DNA of 64,000 nt from Tateyamaria omphalii (GTDB taxonomy: Bacteria > Pseudomonadota > Alphaproteobacteria > Rhodobacterales > Rhodobacteraceae). The stretch is from the NCBI RefSeq assembly GCF_014651375.1, contig NZ_BMWT01000001.1:434001-498000 (forward strand), given 5' to 3'. Both the position numbers and the translations under genes were made by a program. Below the pieces are notes generated by a model. That model saw only the letters and a list, made by a program, of their open reading frames with translations, was not told the origin of the DNA and ran no database searches. Shown piece after piece: positions 44,414 to 53,760 of the stretch; the first letter of the stretch is position 1; each line of letters starts with the position of its first letter.

Positions 44414-44442
44414 AAAATAGAGCGTGCGGTGATTCCGATCAA
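44414..44442 (-). promoter_or_regulatory. Predicted paa operon promoter
   Basis: On the minus strand TTGATC (44437-44442) and TATTTT (44414-44419) are 17 bases apart, 19 bases upstream of the pcaF start. The region also has a short ATCA-A-TGAT dyad next to the -35 box, a possible repressor site. Confidence 0.55.
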
Positions 44443-44565
44443 TGATAAATGTTACACCTATGTGTGTGGTTGATGAAATTCCGTAACGCTTTTCACAGCC
44501 TCTGGACCATTTCGCATGTGCGCTGTTCTATGCAGGCATCGACCTCAACCACATCGGACCACTCC

Positions 44566-46749
44566 ATGGATCGCGCCGCCATCGTTCACGACAACTTCCA
44601 CCGGCGGCTCAAGGCCAATGACTTGCCAACGGGCAGTGACGTTGGCGACATGGATGCGGAAACGCTTCTGGCCCTTTACAGCGCGCAATGCCTGTCGCGC
44701 CAACTCGACCGCACCAGCCGTGCCATGCAGAAGGCAGGGCAGGGGTATTACACCATCGGTTCCAGCGGGCACGAAGGGATGGCGGGTGTCGCACATGCGC
44801 TGCGCCCGACTGACATGGCGTTCCTGCACTACCGCGATGCAGCGTTTCAGATTGCGCGCGCAGGTCAGGTGCCGGATCAGAACCCCGCATGGGACATCCT
44901 GCTCAGCTTTGCGGCCTCTGCCGAAGATCCGATATCCGGCGGTCGTCACAAGGTGCTCGGCTCCAAGGCGCTAAACATTCCGCCCCAGACCTCGACCATT
45001 GCCAGCCATTTACCCAAGGCGGTGGGGGCTGCCTATTCCATCGGTCTTGCCAAACGGCAGCGTCCGGAGCACGCGTGTCTGCCCGACGACAGTATCGTCA
45101 TGTGCTCATTCGGAGATGCCTCGGCCAACCACTCCACGGCGCAGGGGGCGATCAACACGGCGTGTTGGACAAGTTTCCAGAACGCGCCTCTCCCGTTGCT
45201 GTTCGTGTGCGAGGACAACGGCATCGGCATCTCGACATCCACACCGTCCGGTTGGATCGCCGCTAATTTTTCGGCCAAGCCGGGCCTCAGGTATTTCTCT
45301 TGTGACGGTTTGAACGTCGCTGAAACGACACGGACTGCTGCGGAGGCCGCCGCCTTTGTCCGCCGCCAAAAACGACCTGCGTTCCTACATATACGTACCG
45401 TCCGACTATACGGGCACGCCGGTTCCGACGTCGAAGCCACCTATCGTGCCAAGGTCGATATCGAAGCTGACGAGGGAAACGACCCGCTCCTCCACACCGC
45501 GCGCCTTCTCCGCGATAGCGGGACCGCCACGCCAGAGGAGGCACTCGCGCTTTACGACCAGATCGGGGCCGAGTGCGAGGGCCTCGCCGCAAAAGCCACC
45601 AAGCGTGCGCGTCTGCAAACCGCCGCAGACGTCGGCGCCAGCCTGATCCCCCCAGTCCGCAAATGCGAGACCACAAACGGACCGTCTGTCGAACAACGCG
45701 CTCAGGTCTTCGGCACCGATCTGCGCAGCAGCGCAGAACCGCAGGTGATGAGCAAACTCATCAGCTGGGCGCTCACCGACTTGATGCTCGAACATCCCGA
45801 AGTCGTCATGGCGGGTGAGGACATTGGGAAAAAGGGCGGCGTCTATGGCGCCACGCAAAAGCTGCAAGCCCGCTTTGGCCCGCACCGGGTCATCGACACC
45901 CTGCTTGATGAACAATCCATCCTCGGCCTCGCCATTGGCATGGCGCACAACGGATTTGTTCCGATCCCCGAAATCCAGTTCCTTGCTTACCTCCACAACG
46001 CCGAAGATCAGCTACGGGGCGAAGCCGCCACGCTGCCGTTCTTCTCGAACGGCCAATACGCCAACCCGATGGTGCTGCGGATCGCCGGGCTCGGCTACCA
46101 GCGCGGGTTCGGCGGGCATTTCCACAATGACAACTCCCTCGCTGTCCTGCGCGACATTCCGGGTGTGATCATCGCCTGCCCGTCCCGCGGTGACGATGCG
46201 GCCAAGATGCTGCGCGAAGCTGTCCGCCTTGCGCGCGAAGAACAGCGTGTCGTGGTCTTCATTGAACCGATCGCGCTCTACCCAATGCGCGACCTGCACG
46301 CCGAGGGCGATAAGGGCTGGATGTCCGTCTATCCAGCTCCTGACGAGCGGATCGCGCTGGGCGACGTTGGGGTCAGCGGCACCGGCACCGACCTTGCCAT
46401 CGTCACATACGGAAATGGGCGATACCTGTCCGAACAGGCGGCGCAAACCCTTCAAGCCGAAGGCATAAACGTCCGCGTTATCGACATGCGCTGGCTTGCG
46501 CCGGTGCCAGAGGCCGCGCTGATCGAACAGGCGCAAACCTGCGCCGCCACGCTCATCGTCGACGAATGCCGCCGCACCGGCAGCCAATCCGAGGCGCTCA
46601 TGGCCCTGTTCACCGAGGCGGGGATATCAAACATCGCCCGCATTACCGCCGAAGACTGCTTCATCGCCACCGGCCCCTCTTATGCCGCCACACTCCCTTC
46701 GACGGATGGCATCGTGGCCGCTGCCAGGGCCCTGGTCGCCAAGTCCTGA
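44566..46749 (+). CDS. Fused alpha-beta E1 component of a 2-oxoacid dehydrogenase family enzyme
   Basis: This 727-residue protein joins both E1 subunits of a thiamine-diphosphate 2-oxoacid dehydrogenase. The alpha half (about 20-340) has the TPP motif GDASANHSTAQGAINTACW ... CEDN; the beta half (about 405-727) has VMAGEDIGKKGGVYGAT and the FNNGQ-like FFSNGQYANPMV region. E1 fusions usually decarboxylate branched-chain or related 2-oxoacids and need an E2 partner, which is not adjacent. Two starts are possible: ATG 44566 (MDRAAIVHDNF, used here) and ATG 44530. It is divergent from the paa operon. Confidence 0.8.
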   Translation: MDRAAIVHDNFHRRLKANDLPTGSDVGDMDAETLLALYSAQCLSRQLDRTSRAMQKAGQGYYTIGSSGHEGMAGVAHALRPTDMAFLHYRDAAFQIARAGQVPDQNPAWDILLSFAASAEDPISGGRHKVLGSKALNIPPQTSTIASHLPKAVGAAYSIGLAKRQRPEHACLPDDSIVMCSFGDASANHSTAQGAINTACWTSFQNAPLPLLFVCEDNGIGISTSTPSGWIAANFSAKPGLRYFSCDGLNVAETTRTAAEAAAFVRRQKRPAFLHIRTVRLYGHAGSDVEATYRAKVDIEADEGNDPLLHTARLLRDSGTATPEEALALYDQIGAECEGLAAKATKRARLQTAADVGASLIPPVRKCETTNGPSVEQRAQVFGTDLRSSAEPQVMSKLISWALTDLMLEHPEVVMAGEDIGKKGGVYGATQKLQARFGPHRVIDTLLDEQSILGLAIGMAHNGFVPIPEIQFLAYLHNAEDQLRGEAATLPFFSNGQYANPMVLRIAGLGYQRGFGGHFHNDNSLAVLRDIPGVIIACPSRGDDAAKMLREAVRLAREEQRVVVFIEPIALYPMRDLHAEGDKGWMSVYPAPDERIALGDVGVSGTGTDLAIVTYGNGRYLSEQAAQTLQAEGINVRVIDMRWLAPVPEAALIEQAQTCAATLIVDECRRTGSQSEALMALFTEAGISNIARITAEDCFIATGPSYAATLPSTDGIVAAARALVAKS

Positions 46750-46839
46750 GATTCCGGTTTCACGAAATTCACCCCAACCCTTGATCGCCCCTTTCCCTCC
46801 GGTCCACAGTCGCGCCAACAGGGAGAGAGGACAGTACCC

Positions 46840-47871
46840 ATGACGCATCAGGCAGCGTTCTATCGCGGCGACAAACACTTCACGGTCGAACCGGTGGAGA
46901 CCCGGGCCCCCGGCCCCGGTCAGGTGCAGATCGATGTCGCCTATTGTGGGATTTGCGGCACGGACCTGCACATCTATCTCGGCCATATGGACGGGCGCGT
47001 CGGCTTTGAACGCACCATCGGGCACGAGATGTCCGGCGTTGTCTCTGCTGTCGGGGAAGGCGTCAACGGGTTTGAACCCGGCCAACCTATCGTCGTGCGC
47101 CCGCTCGACCACTGCGGCAACTGTCCCGCCTGTGACGCAGGCCACCAGCACATCTGTCACAACCTCAAATTCATCGGCATCGACAGTGATGGTGCGTTCC
47201 AGCAGAAATGGAACGTCCCAGCCCACACCGTCCACGCCCTCCCCTCTGACCTCAATCTCGCCCACGCCGCCCTGATCGAACCGCTGGCCGTGGCTGTCCA
47301 CGACGTGGATCGCGGCAAAGTTCAGCCCGGCGAAGACGTGCTTGTCATCGGCGGCGGCCCCATCGGCATGCTGGTCGCCATGGCCGCGCGCGATGCCGGT
47401 GCCAACGTCACGGTGGCCGAGATCAACGACAACCGCCTCGCCTTCGCGCAAAAGATCGGGTTCACCACAATGGACCCGAAAACCACCGACGTCGCCAAAG
47501 CCATGCATGAGGCGACGGGCGGCAAGGGGGCTGACGTGGTGTTCGAAGTGTCCGGCAGCCAACCCGGCGTCGACCTGATGACCGCCGCTGCTGCCACACG
47601 CGGGCGTATCGTCATGGTCGCGATCCACGCCACCAAACCGCAGATCGACATGTTCCAGTTCTTCTGGCGCGAGCTGGACCTGATCGGCGCCCGCGTCTAC
47701 CGGCCCGAAGATTACGACAAGGCGATGGACCTGCTTGCCAAGGGTGTCGTCGATTGTGACGCCTTCATCACCGACGTCCAGGGGCTTGATGACATCGAAG
47801 GGGCGTTCAAAACGCTCACTGAAAACCCCAACGCCATGAAATCCATGATCCGTGTGACGGAGGGTCTCTAA
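46840..47871 (+). CDS. Zinc-dependent alcohol dehydrogenase (MDR family)
   Basis: This 343-residue medium-chain dehydrogenase has the catalytic zinc ligands Cys (YCGICGTDLH, about 36) and His-Glu (GHEMSG, about 62), a full structural zinc cluster (CGNCPACDAGHQHIC, about 91-106) and the NAD motif VIGGGPIGMLVAM (about 168-180). It resembles sorbitol, threonine or L-idonate-type dehydrogenases. It follows the E1 gene by 90 bases, has GGGAGAGAGG before its start, and precedes a KduD-like reductase by one base. The pair suggests sugar-acid or polyol oxidation. Confidence 0.85.
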   Translation: MTHQAAFYRGDKHFTVEPVETRAPGPGQVQIDVAYCGICGTDLHIYLGHMDGRVGFERTIGHEMSGVVSAVGEGVNGFEPGQPIVVRPLDHCGNCPACDAGHQHICHNLKFIGIDSDGAFQQKWNVPAHTVHALPSDLNLAHAALIEPLAVAVHDVDRGKVQPGEDVLVIGGGPIGMLVAMAARDAGANVTVAEINDNRLAFAQKIGFTTMDPKTTDVAKAMHEATGGKGADVVFEVSGSQPGVDLMTAAAATRGRIVMVAIHATKPQIDMFQFFWRELDLIGARVYRPEDYDKAMDLLAKGVVDCDAFITDVQGLDDIEGAFKTLTENPNAMKSMIRVTEGL

Positions 47872-47872
47872 A

Positions 47873-48640
47873 ATGTCTGTTCTCAACACCTTCGACCTGA
47901 CCGGCAAAACCGCCCTTGTCACCGGTGCAAAACGCGGCATCGGGCGCGGCATGGCCGAGGCGCTGGCCGAAGCGGGCGCAGACATCATCGGCGTAAGCGC
48001 GACGCTCGCACCCGGCTCTGAGGTGCAACAAGCTGTCGAGGCACTAGGGCAAAAATTCACACCATACGCTTGCGACTTCTCGGATCGCGCAGCGGTCAAG
48101 GCCTTCGCCGCCCAAGTGCTGACAGACCACCCGCAAATCGACATCCTGATCAACAACGCGGGCACTATCCTGCGCACCCCCGCCGCCGAGCACCCCGACG
48201 ACATGTGGGATACGGTGATCGAGGTGAACCTCAACGCCCAGTTCATCCTCACCCGCGAGGTGGGCAAAACCATGGTCGAACGCGGGTCGGGCAAGATCAT
48301 CTTCACGGCCTCCCTGCTTACCTTCCAGGGCGGGATCACGGTGCCGGGCTATGCCGCGTCCAAGGGTGGGATTGGCCAACTTACTATGGCCTTTGCCAAC
48401 GAATGGGCCAGCAAAGGCGTGAATGTGAATGCCATCGCCCCCGGCTATATCGACACCGACAACACGGAAGCGCTGCGCAACGACCCCGTGCGCTCCAAAT
48501 CCATACTGGAGCGTATCCCGGCGGGCCGCTGGGGCAAGCCGGAGGACTTCAAAGGCCCAGCCGTCTTCCTCGCCTCGGACGCGTCAGCCTATATGCACGG
48601 CCACTTGATGCTGGTCGATGGCGGCTGGATGGGGCGCTAG
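47873..48640 (+). CDS. KduD-like short-chain dehydrogenase
   Basis: This 255-residue SDR has the cofactor motif TGAKRGIGRGMAEAL (about 18-32), NNAG (about 92), a catalytic serine in FTASLL, and YAASKGG (about 161). The IGLDLTGK-like start and the C-terminal VDGGWMGR end match 2-deoxy-D-gluconate/2-keto-3-deoxygluconate dehydrogenases (KduD). Linked with the zinc dehydrogenase, it probably oxidises a sugar acid or polyol; the true substrate is uncertain. It overlaps the next gene head-on by four bases. Confidence 0.85.
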   Translation: MSVLNTFDLTGKTALVTGAKRGIGRGMAEALAEAGADIIGVSATLAPGSEVQQAVEALGQKFTPYACDFSDRAAVKAFAAQVLTDHPQIDILINNAGTILRTPAAEHPDDMWDTVIEVNLNAQFILTREVGKTMVERGSGKIIFTASLLTFQGGITVPGYAASKGGIGQLTMAFANEWASKGVNVNAIAPGYIDTDNTEALRNDPVRSKSILERIPAGRWGKPEDFKGPAVFLASDASAYMHGHLMLVDGGWMGR

Positions 48641-49419
48641 TCTTCAATGGGATTGGGACCGGTATAGGTCCAGCGATAGCCCGGCGGGGTCGGTCCCTTG
48701 TTCCGGCCGCCCTGCTGTTTCTGCTCCCACGCGTGCGACAGAATGCCAACCGAACGCGATAGGCAAAACAGCCCCCGAGCCAAGGGGGCCGGAAAGCCCA
48801 ACTCTGCAAAAATAACAGCCGTTGCACCGTCGATATTCATGGGCAACGGCTTGCCTTTTTCTGCGGCAAGCGCCGCCTCAATGCTGCGCGCCACCGCAGC
48901 ATACTTGCCGGATACGGTTCCGTATTCTCGAGCCTCGTCAACCAGCGCCAAAAGCCTTGGTGCGCGTGGATCGACCGGCTTGTGAAATCGGTGCCCGAAG
49001 CCCGGAACAAATGGCCCATGCTCCGCACGCCAAGCATCCAGAACCTCTGCCAGCGGTGCATCGCTGGCATCAATACGACCGTACAACTCTACCGCCTGTT
49101 CACCCGCGCCACCATGCACATCGTCCAACATGTTCACGGCCGATGCCATCGCCCCGTTCAACGACAAGCCACAGGTCATGGCCATCCGTGCAGCAGCAAT
49201 CGACGGGGCTTGCGGTCCGTGATCCACGGCGGCGACCAAGGCCGCTTCGAACAGTTTCGCCTGCGCCTCGGACGGCATGTCGCCGCGGGTCATGAGCCAG
49301 ATCACTTGCGGAAAGCTCACCGCGCCAATCAAATCCTCAATCGGATGTCCTCGCAGCCGGATTTGACCGGGCGCCATGTCGATGATCTCGGTAGACCACC
49401 AATCTGATACGTCACTCAT
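48637..49419 (-). CDS. Citrate-synthase-fold lyase (citryl-CoA lyase-like)
   Basis: This 260-residue protein has the citrate synthase fold but is far shorter than citrate synthase (about 430). The active-site loop GFGHRFHKPVDPRAPRLL (about 140-157) matches the GHxxxxxxDPR motif. An N-terminal GQIRLRGHPIEDLI stretch aligns with the family start. Citryl-CoA lyases split citryl-CoA into oxaloacetate and acetyl-CoA. The preceding gene is a CoA transferase, overlapping by four bases, and a TctABC transporter is upstream, so cleavage of imported, CoA-activated tricarboxylate is the coherent reading. Related acyl-CoA substrates are possible. Confidence 0.8.
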   Translation of the reverse strand: MSDVSDWWSTEIIDMAPGQIRLRGHPIEDLIGAVSFPQVIWLMTRGDMPSEAQAKLFEAALVAAVDHGPQAPSIAAARMAMTCGLSLNGAMASAVNMLDDVHGGAGEQAVELYGRIDASDAPLAEVLDAWRAEHGPFVPGFGHRFHKPVDPRAPRLLALVDEAREYGTVSGKYAAVARSIEAALAAEKGKPLPMNIDGATAVIFAELGFPAPLARGLFCLSRSVGILSHAWEQKQQGGRNKGPTPPGYRWTYTGPNPIED

Positions 49420-50609
49420 ATCGCCCTCTTCTCGGTCAGCTCCGCAACGTCCTTTTCGCTCAGACCCAGCGAACGCCAGACTTCGGGCGCATGTTCACCA
49501 AGTTGTGGCGGTGGCGTGGGCACCGTCAGCGGTGCGCCATCCAACTTGACCCCGGTATTCACCACTTCGATGTCCCGCCCCACACCGGGCACGTTCGCAT
49601 AGCGCGACATCAACCCACGGTCTGCAATCTGTGGGTGAGACAAAACTTCTGGCACCGTCATTACAGCACCGGCTGGCACACCTATGGTGTTCAACACACG
49701 CGCAAGGTCACGCGCGGACCAATCCGCCAATGCCATCTCGATCTCTGTCCTTAGGACCGAACGGTTCTTTTTTCGATCTTCACGCGTGGCGTAGTCCGGC
49801 CGGTCACGCAGCGCTTGAAGTCCAAGAAAATCTGTCAGCAACACCCACTGCTCATCCTTGTTTGTAGCGATGTTGATCAGCCCGTCCCCGGTTTCGAACG
49901 TACCCGACGGGGCAGAGGTCGGGTTTTCGTTCCCGTTTGCGCGCGGCTCCACCCCTGCAATCACATGGTTGGACACAACCCACCCCATTGTGGCCAGCAC
50001 ACTCTCCAGCATTGAACAATCAATAAACGCCCCGCGGGGGCGGGCATTGAGGGCGGCGGCCACGGCAAAGGCCGCTGTTATCCCGCCCACGGTATCTGCC
50101 ACGGGATACCCCACGCGCAGCGGTGCGCTGTTGTCATCGCCTGTGATCGACATGACGCCGGATACACCTTGCACGATCTGGTCATAGGCGGGGCGATCGA
50201 CCCAAGGGCCATCCTGGCCAAACCCGGAAATCGCGCAATAGATCAGGTCTGGCTTGTGCTCTTTCAACACCTCATGACCCAACCCTAGTCGATCCATGAC
50301 ACCGGGACGAAAGTTCTCGACCAGCACGTCAGCGGTTTCAACGAGCTTTAGGAACAGCGCTTTGCCGTCCGCATGTTTGAAGTTCACGGTGACCGATTTC
50401 TTGCCTGCGTTCTGCGCAAGAAAAGAGACACCCATTCCTTTCGCATTCAGCTCGGGATCAGCCCCCAGTTGCCGGGCAAGGTCCCCGCGATCGGGGGCCT
50501 CGACCTTGATCACTTCGGCGCCCATATGGGCCAGTTGGTGACAGCAGAACGGTCCCGCCAGGACGTTGGTCAGGTCAAGGACCCGGACCCCGTCCAGCGG
50601 TTTAGTCAC
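49416..50609 (-). CDS. Family III CoA transferase (CaiB/BaiF)
   Basis: This 397-residue protein has the CaiB/BaiF pattern: PLDGVRVLDLTNVLAGPFCCHQLAHMGAEVIKVE at the start, ADVLVENFRPGVMDRLGLG, and the catalytic aspartate region RPAYDQIVQGVSG (about 160). Such enzymes move CoA between carboxylic acids. A GTG at 50609 overlaps the tctA stop and follows AGGGA at good spacing; an ATG 33 bases upstream in the same frame lies deep in tctA. In context it would activate the imported acid for the following lyase. Confidence 0.85.
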   Translation of the reverse strand: MTKPLDGVRVLDLTNVLAGPFCCHQLAHMGAEVIKVEAPDRGDLARQLGADPELNAKGMGVSFLAQNAGKKSVTVNFKHADGKALFLKLVETADVLVENFRPGVMDRLGLGHEVLKEHKPDLIYCAISGFGQDGPWVDRPAYDQIVQGVSGVMSITGDDNSAPLRVGYPVADTVGGITAAFAVAAALNARPRGAFIDCSMLESVLATMGWVVSNHVIAGVEPRANGNENPTSAPSGTFETGDGLINIATNKDEQWVLLTDFLGLQALRDRPDYATREDRKKNRSVLRTEIEMALADWSARDLARVLNTIGVPAGAVMTVPEVLSHPQIADRGLMSRYANVPGVGRDIEVVNTGVKLDGAPLTVPTPPPQLGEHAPEVWRSLGLSEKDVAELTEKRAI

Positions 50610-52116
50610 CGTCAGCGATCCCTGCTGCCCGTGCCCGCGCACGCCGCGCCCGGTAGCTGGGCAGGATGACCAGAAGTGCGGCGATGACGAGCAGACCGAG
50701 CGTCATGGGGCGCTCCCAGATGAAGCTGATGCCGTCATAAAGCTGCATGGACCGGCTGAAGTTGTCTTCAAGCATCCCGCCTAGGATGAAGCCGATCAGC
50801 AGCGGTGCCAGCGGGTAGTCGGCAAAACGCAGGATCGTGGCGCAGATGCCGAAGCCGACGAGCAGTAGCAATTCGGTGGCGTTGTTCTGCCCGATATAAG
50901 CCCCCATCAGTGTGAAGAAGAGGATGAACGGGATCAGGAAGTTGCGCGGCACCGCAAGGATTTTCGCGATGTAAGGGATGAGCGGCAGGTTCAGGATCAG
51001 CAGAACCAGGTTGCCGATATACATCGAGATGATGACGGCCCAGAAAATCTGCGGATCGTCGACCATCAGCCGTGGACCGGGTGTCACGTTCAGCGCGATA
51101 AGCGCACCCAGCAGGATGGCCGTGGTGCCGGAGCCGGGGATGCCGAGGGTTAGGAGCGGCACGAACGAGCCGGTACAGGCGGCATTGTTCGCGGTCTCGG
51201 GTGCGGCGAGGCCCTTGATGGAGCCTTTGCCGAACTGTTCCTTTTCCTTCTCGGGCGCGATGTTTCGCTCGACTGCGTAGCCAAGGAAGGACGCGATGGT
51301 CGCGCCCGCGCCGGGGAGGACACCGATGAAGAACCCCTGCAGGGATTGGCGGCCAACGACCGGCGCGATGGATTTTGCCTCGTCCCTTGTGATGCGCAGA
51401 TCTTTGATGTCTCCGGACTGACCGGTCTTGGACCGGCTGGGGTCCATCACGAGATACAGCGCTTCGGGCAGGGCAAACATCGCCATGGCGAGGGTGATGA
51501 AGGCAAAGCCTGATTGCAGGTCCATCAAGCCCATCGTGAAGCGTGGCATGTTGAAGAGCGCACCTTCGCCCACCGTTGCCATGATGAGGCCCAGCAGGGT
51601 CATCATGATGGCCTTCGCCACCTGACCCGTACCTGCGAAGGCAGCGATGGCCGAGAGGCCCACGACCATGAGCGCGAAGTATTCGGCGGAGTGGAACAGG
51701 AGGGCGACTGACGACAGCATCGGCGCAAAGATCATCAGCAGGATCGCCCCGATGGACCCGCCGCAGAAGGACGCGATGGCGGCGATGGTGAGCGCTTTGC
51801 CCGCCTTGCCGTCTCGGGCCATCGGGTAGCCGTCAAAGCTGGTAGCGACCGTGCCTGCGACCCCCGGCGCGTTCAGCAGGATGGAGGAGGTCGAGCCGCC
51901 GAAGATGGCGCCATAGTAGACACCTGCAAGCAGGATCAGTGCAGCGGAAGGGTCGCCAAGCGAGATGGCGACCGGAATCATGATGGCGATTATCGACATA
52001 GGGCCAAGGCCCGGCAACATGCCGATGAATGTGCCGATCAGGCAGCCGCCGATGACCATGAGGAGGTTCTGGATTGAGAAGGCCGTTTGCAGGCCGATCA
52101 AGATACCTTCGAGCAT
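50602..52116 (-). CDS. tctA: Tripartite tricarboxylate transporter permease TctA
   Basis: TctA (504 residues) is the large membrane component, with about 11-12 hydrophobic segments. Family motifs are GTFIGMLPGLGPMSIIAIMIP (about 28-48), ALILLAGVYYGAIFGGSTSSILLNAPG (about 58-84) and a second IGVLPGAGATIASFLGYAVE. The transporter imports citrate or related carboxylates with a periplasmic binder and a proton or sodium gradient. It starts four bases after tctB's stop. Substrate of this copy is inferred from its neighbours. Confidence 0.95.
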   Translation of the reverse strand: MLEGILIGLQTAFSIQNLLMVIGGCLIGTFIGMLPGLGPMSIIAIMIPVAISLGDPSAALILLAGVYYGAIFGGSTSSILLNAPGVAGTVATSFDGYPMARDGKAGKALTIAAIASFCGGSIGAILLMIFAPMLSSVALLFHSAEYFALMVVGLSAIAAFAGTGQVAKAIMMTLLGLIMATVGEGALFNMPRFTMGLMDLQSGFAFITLAMAMFALPEALYLVMDPSRSKTGQSGDIKDLRITRDEAKSIAPVVGRQSLQGFFIGVLPGAGATIASFLGYAVERNIAPEKEKEQFGKGSIKGLAAPETANNAACTGSFVPLLTLGIPGSGTTAILLGALIALNVTPGPRLMVDDPQIFWAVIISMYIGNLVLLILNLPLIPYIAKILAVPRNFLIPFILFFTLMGAYIGQNNATELLLLVGFGICATILRFADYPLAPLLIGFILGGMLEDNFSRSMQLYDGISFIWERPMTLGLLVIAALLVILPSYRARRARARAAGIADGD

Positions 52117-52120
52117 GTCC

Positions 52121-52615
52121 TTACACCCCCATGAATGCAGGCAGCGGGCGCAGGAAGATGCCGAGCACCACCTGCACCAGATACCAGACGACGCCGGTGG
52201 CGATGCCCGCGACGACGATCATTGTTACCCAGCGGCGTTCGCCGAGGATGACAGAGCCCATGACGAGGAAGCCGACGGTAGCGATGATGAATCCGGCGGG
52301 GCGCAGCATCAGGGCGTAGGCGACCATGAGGCCGAGGAGCAGACCGGCTTGGCCGAGTTTGAATTCGCGAAGCTGGCGGTAGACGATGACCGAAGGGTTT
52401 TCCTCGCGTGGTTTGTTGCTTTTCTCAAGCCCCAGCACGATGATAAGGCCAACGAGAATGCCCATCACGCTCAGCACCTTGGGGAAGGTCGAGGGCCAGA
52501 TGGGATTGCGGCGCATGAAGGGGGCGAGGCTGCCATCCATGGTGAACCATGCGGCGTAGCCATAGGCTGCGAAAATGCCCAATAGGATCAGTCCGATCCA
52601 GCGATCCAGTGCCAT
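52121..52615 (-). CDS. tctB: Tripartite tricarboxylate transporter small subunit TctB
   Basis: TctB (164 residues) is the small membrane subunit with four predicted hydrophobic segments (about 7-27, 43-62, 84-107 and 121-150). Family conservation is low, but its place between tctC and tctA is decisive. The ATG at 52615 (MALDRWIGL) was chosen because the frame upstream passes through a hairpin and lacks a ribosome site. Four bases separate it from tctA. Confidence 0.9.
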   Translation of the reverse strand: MALDRWIGLILLGIFAAYGYAAWFTMDGSLAPFMRRNPIWPSTFPKVLSVMGILVGLIIVLGLEKSNKPREENPSVIVYRQLREFKLGQAGLLLGLMVAYALMLRPAGFIIATVGFLVMGSVILGERRWVTMIVVAGIATGVVWYLVQVVLGIFLRPLPAFMGV

Positions 52616-52634
52616 GATATCCCCCCGATTGATC

Positions 52635-52650
52635 TGTCCCCGCGGGGACA
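52635..52650. repeat. Palindrome just upstream of tctB
   Basis: TGTCCCCGCGGGGACA is a perfect 16-base palindrome ending 19 bases before the tctB start. As RNA it would form a compact hairpin near the ribosome-binding region and could reduce tctB translation. Confidence 0.5.
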
Positions 52651-52722
52651 CCCATGATTTCATTGAGAAAAAGGGTTAATTTTACTTAATTTTAACGGTT
52701 TGGCCCCCGTTCAGGGCAGATA

Positions 52723-52741
52723 CGGGGCTGGGAAAGCCCCG
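52723..52741 (-). repeat. Hairpin just after the tctC stop
   Basis: CGGGGCT (52723-52729) and AGCCCCG (52735-52741) form a 7-bp GC-rich stem in the 143-base gap. Such stems behind binding-protein genes commonly protect the 5' message, so tctC would exceed tctBA. Confidence 0.55.
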
Positions 52742-52758
52742 CATCCAAAGCGATCAGA

Positions 52759-53742
52759 TCAGAGGAAGCCGAGCTTCTTCATCAGGTCACCGATGACCTG
52801 TTCCTGACCTTCGAGGAAGGCTTTGAACTCGTCCCCGTTGTTGTGGATGTTGACCCAACCGTTGCGCGCGCGCACTTCTTCCCATTCGGGGGTTTCATAC
52901 ATCTTGGTCAGCGCGTCCTGATAGGCCGCTACCTTGTCTTCGGGCAGGCCGGGTGCGCCGAAGAAACCACGCCAGTTCACGAACTCGGTGTCGATCCCTT
53001 GCTCTTTCATGGTCATGGCATCGGGGGCCGCGTCCACACGCTCGGGGGCTGTTACGCCGATGATCTTCACTTCGCCTGCGTTGGCCAGATCAACCGCTTC
53101 GGAGAAGCCGGTGGACAGTGCCGCGATTTCACCGGACAGAAGTGCTGCCATGGCCTTGCCGCCCGCATCGTAGGGAATGTATTTCACGCCCAGCGCATCT
53201 TTGCCCGCGGCTTCCATCACCATGGCTGCAACCAAGTGATCCATGCCACCGGGAACCGAGCCACCGCCGATGGCCGTGCCATTCGGGTCGGCATCATAGG
53301 CGGCCAGCAGCTCCTCCATCGAGTTGATGGGGCTGTCTTTGCCCACAACCATGGCCGCGTAGTCACCAATGGTGCCTGCAACCAGCGTCAGGTCGCGGAA
53401 GTTGTGTGGGAACACGCCTGTCAACGAACGGATCACGATGGGGGTCGAGTTGACCATCAGCGTGCCGTGGTTGCTTTCCGCGTTTTCGATCAGGTAGCCG
53501 ATGGCTTTACCGCCGCCGCCGCCCGACATGTTTTCGAACGATGCTGTGCCCACAAGGCCCGCACCCGTCAGCGCCTCACCGGTGCCACGTGCAGTGCCAT
53601 CCCAACCACCACCGGCGCCGCCGGGGATCAGGAAGTGGATGCTGTCGACGACCTGGTGGCCGTCAGCAAATGCTGCGCCGCTCAGGCCAAATGCCATAGC
53701 TGCGCCAAGCAGGGCCCTGCGGCCCATCTGGAACGTTTTCAT
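52759..53742 (-). CDS. tctC: Tricarboxylate-binding protein TctC
   Basis: TctC (327 residues) is the periplasmic ligand binder. Its signal has a twin-arginine-like start (MKTFQMGRRALLGAAMAFG, cleavage near AFA-DG). The mature Bug/TctC fold has IHFLIPGGAGGGWDGTARGTGEAL (about 35-58), NMSGGGGGKAIG and the GDYAAMVVGKDSP segment. The ATG at 53742 follows GGGAGGA; an upstream ATG at 53775 would break the signal peptide. It heads the operon tctC-tctB-tctA-CoA transferase-lyase, divergent from tctDE. Confidence 0.93.
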   Translation of the reverse strand: MKTFQMGRRALLGAAMAFGLSGAAFADGHQVVDSIHFLIPGGAGGGWDGTARGTGEALTGAGLVGTASFENMSGGGGGKAIGYLIENAESNHGTLMVNSTPIVIRSLTGVFPHNFRDLTLVAGTIGDYAAMVVGKDSPINSMEELLAAYDADPNGTAIGGGSVPGGMDHLVAAMVMEAAGKDALGVKYIPYDAGGKAMAALLSGEIAALSTGFSEAVDLANAGEVKIIGVTAPERVDAAPDAMTMKEQGIDTEFVNWRGFFGAPGLPEDKVAAYQDALTKMYETPEWEEVRARNGWVNIHNNGDEFKAFLEGQEQVIGDLMKKLGFL

Positions 53743-53760
53743 GATGTCCTCCCATTTGAC

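Noticed and set aside
46627-48339. Open frame of 570 codons on the minus strand over the alcohol and KduD-like dehydrogenases
   Set aside because: Both genes on the plus strand have clear catalytic motifs; the minus frame is a shadow.
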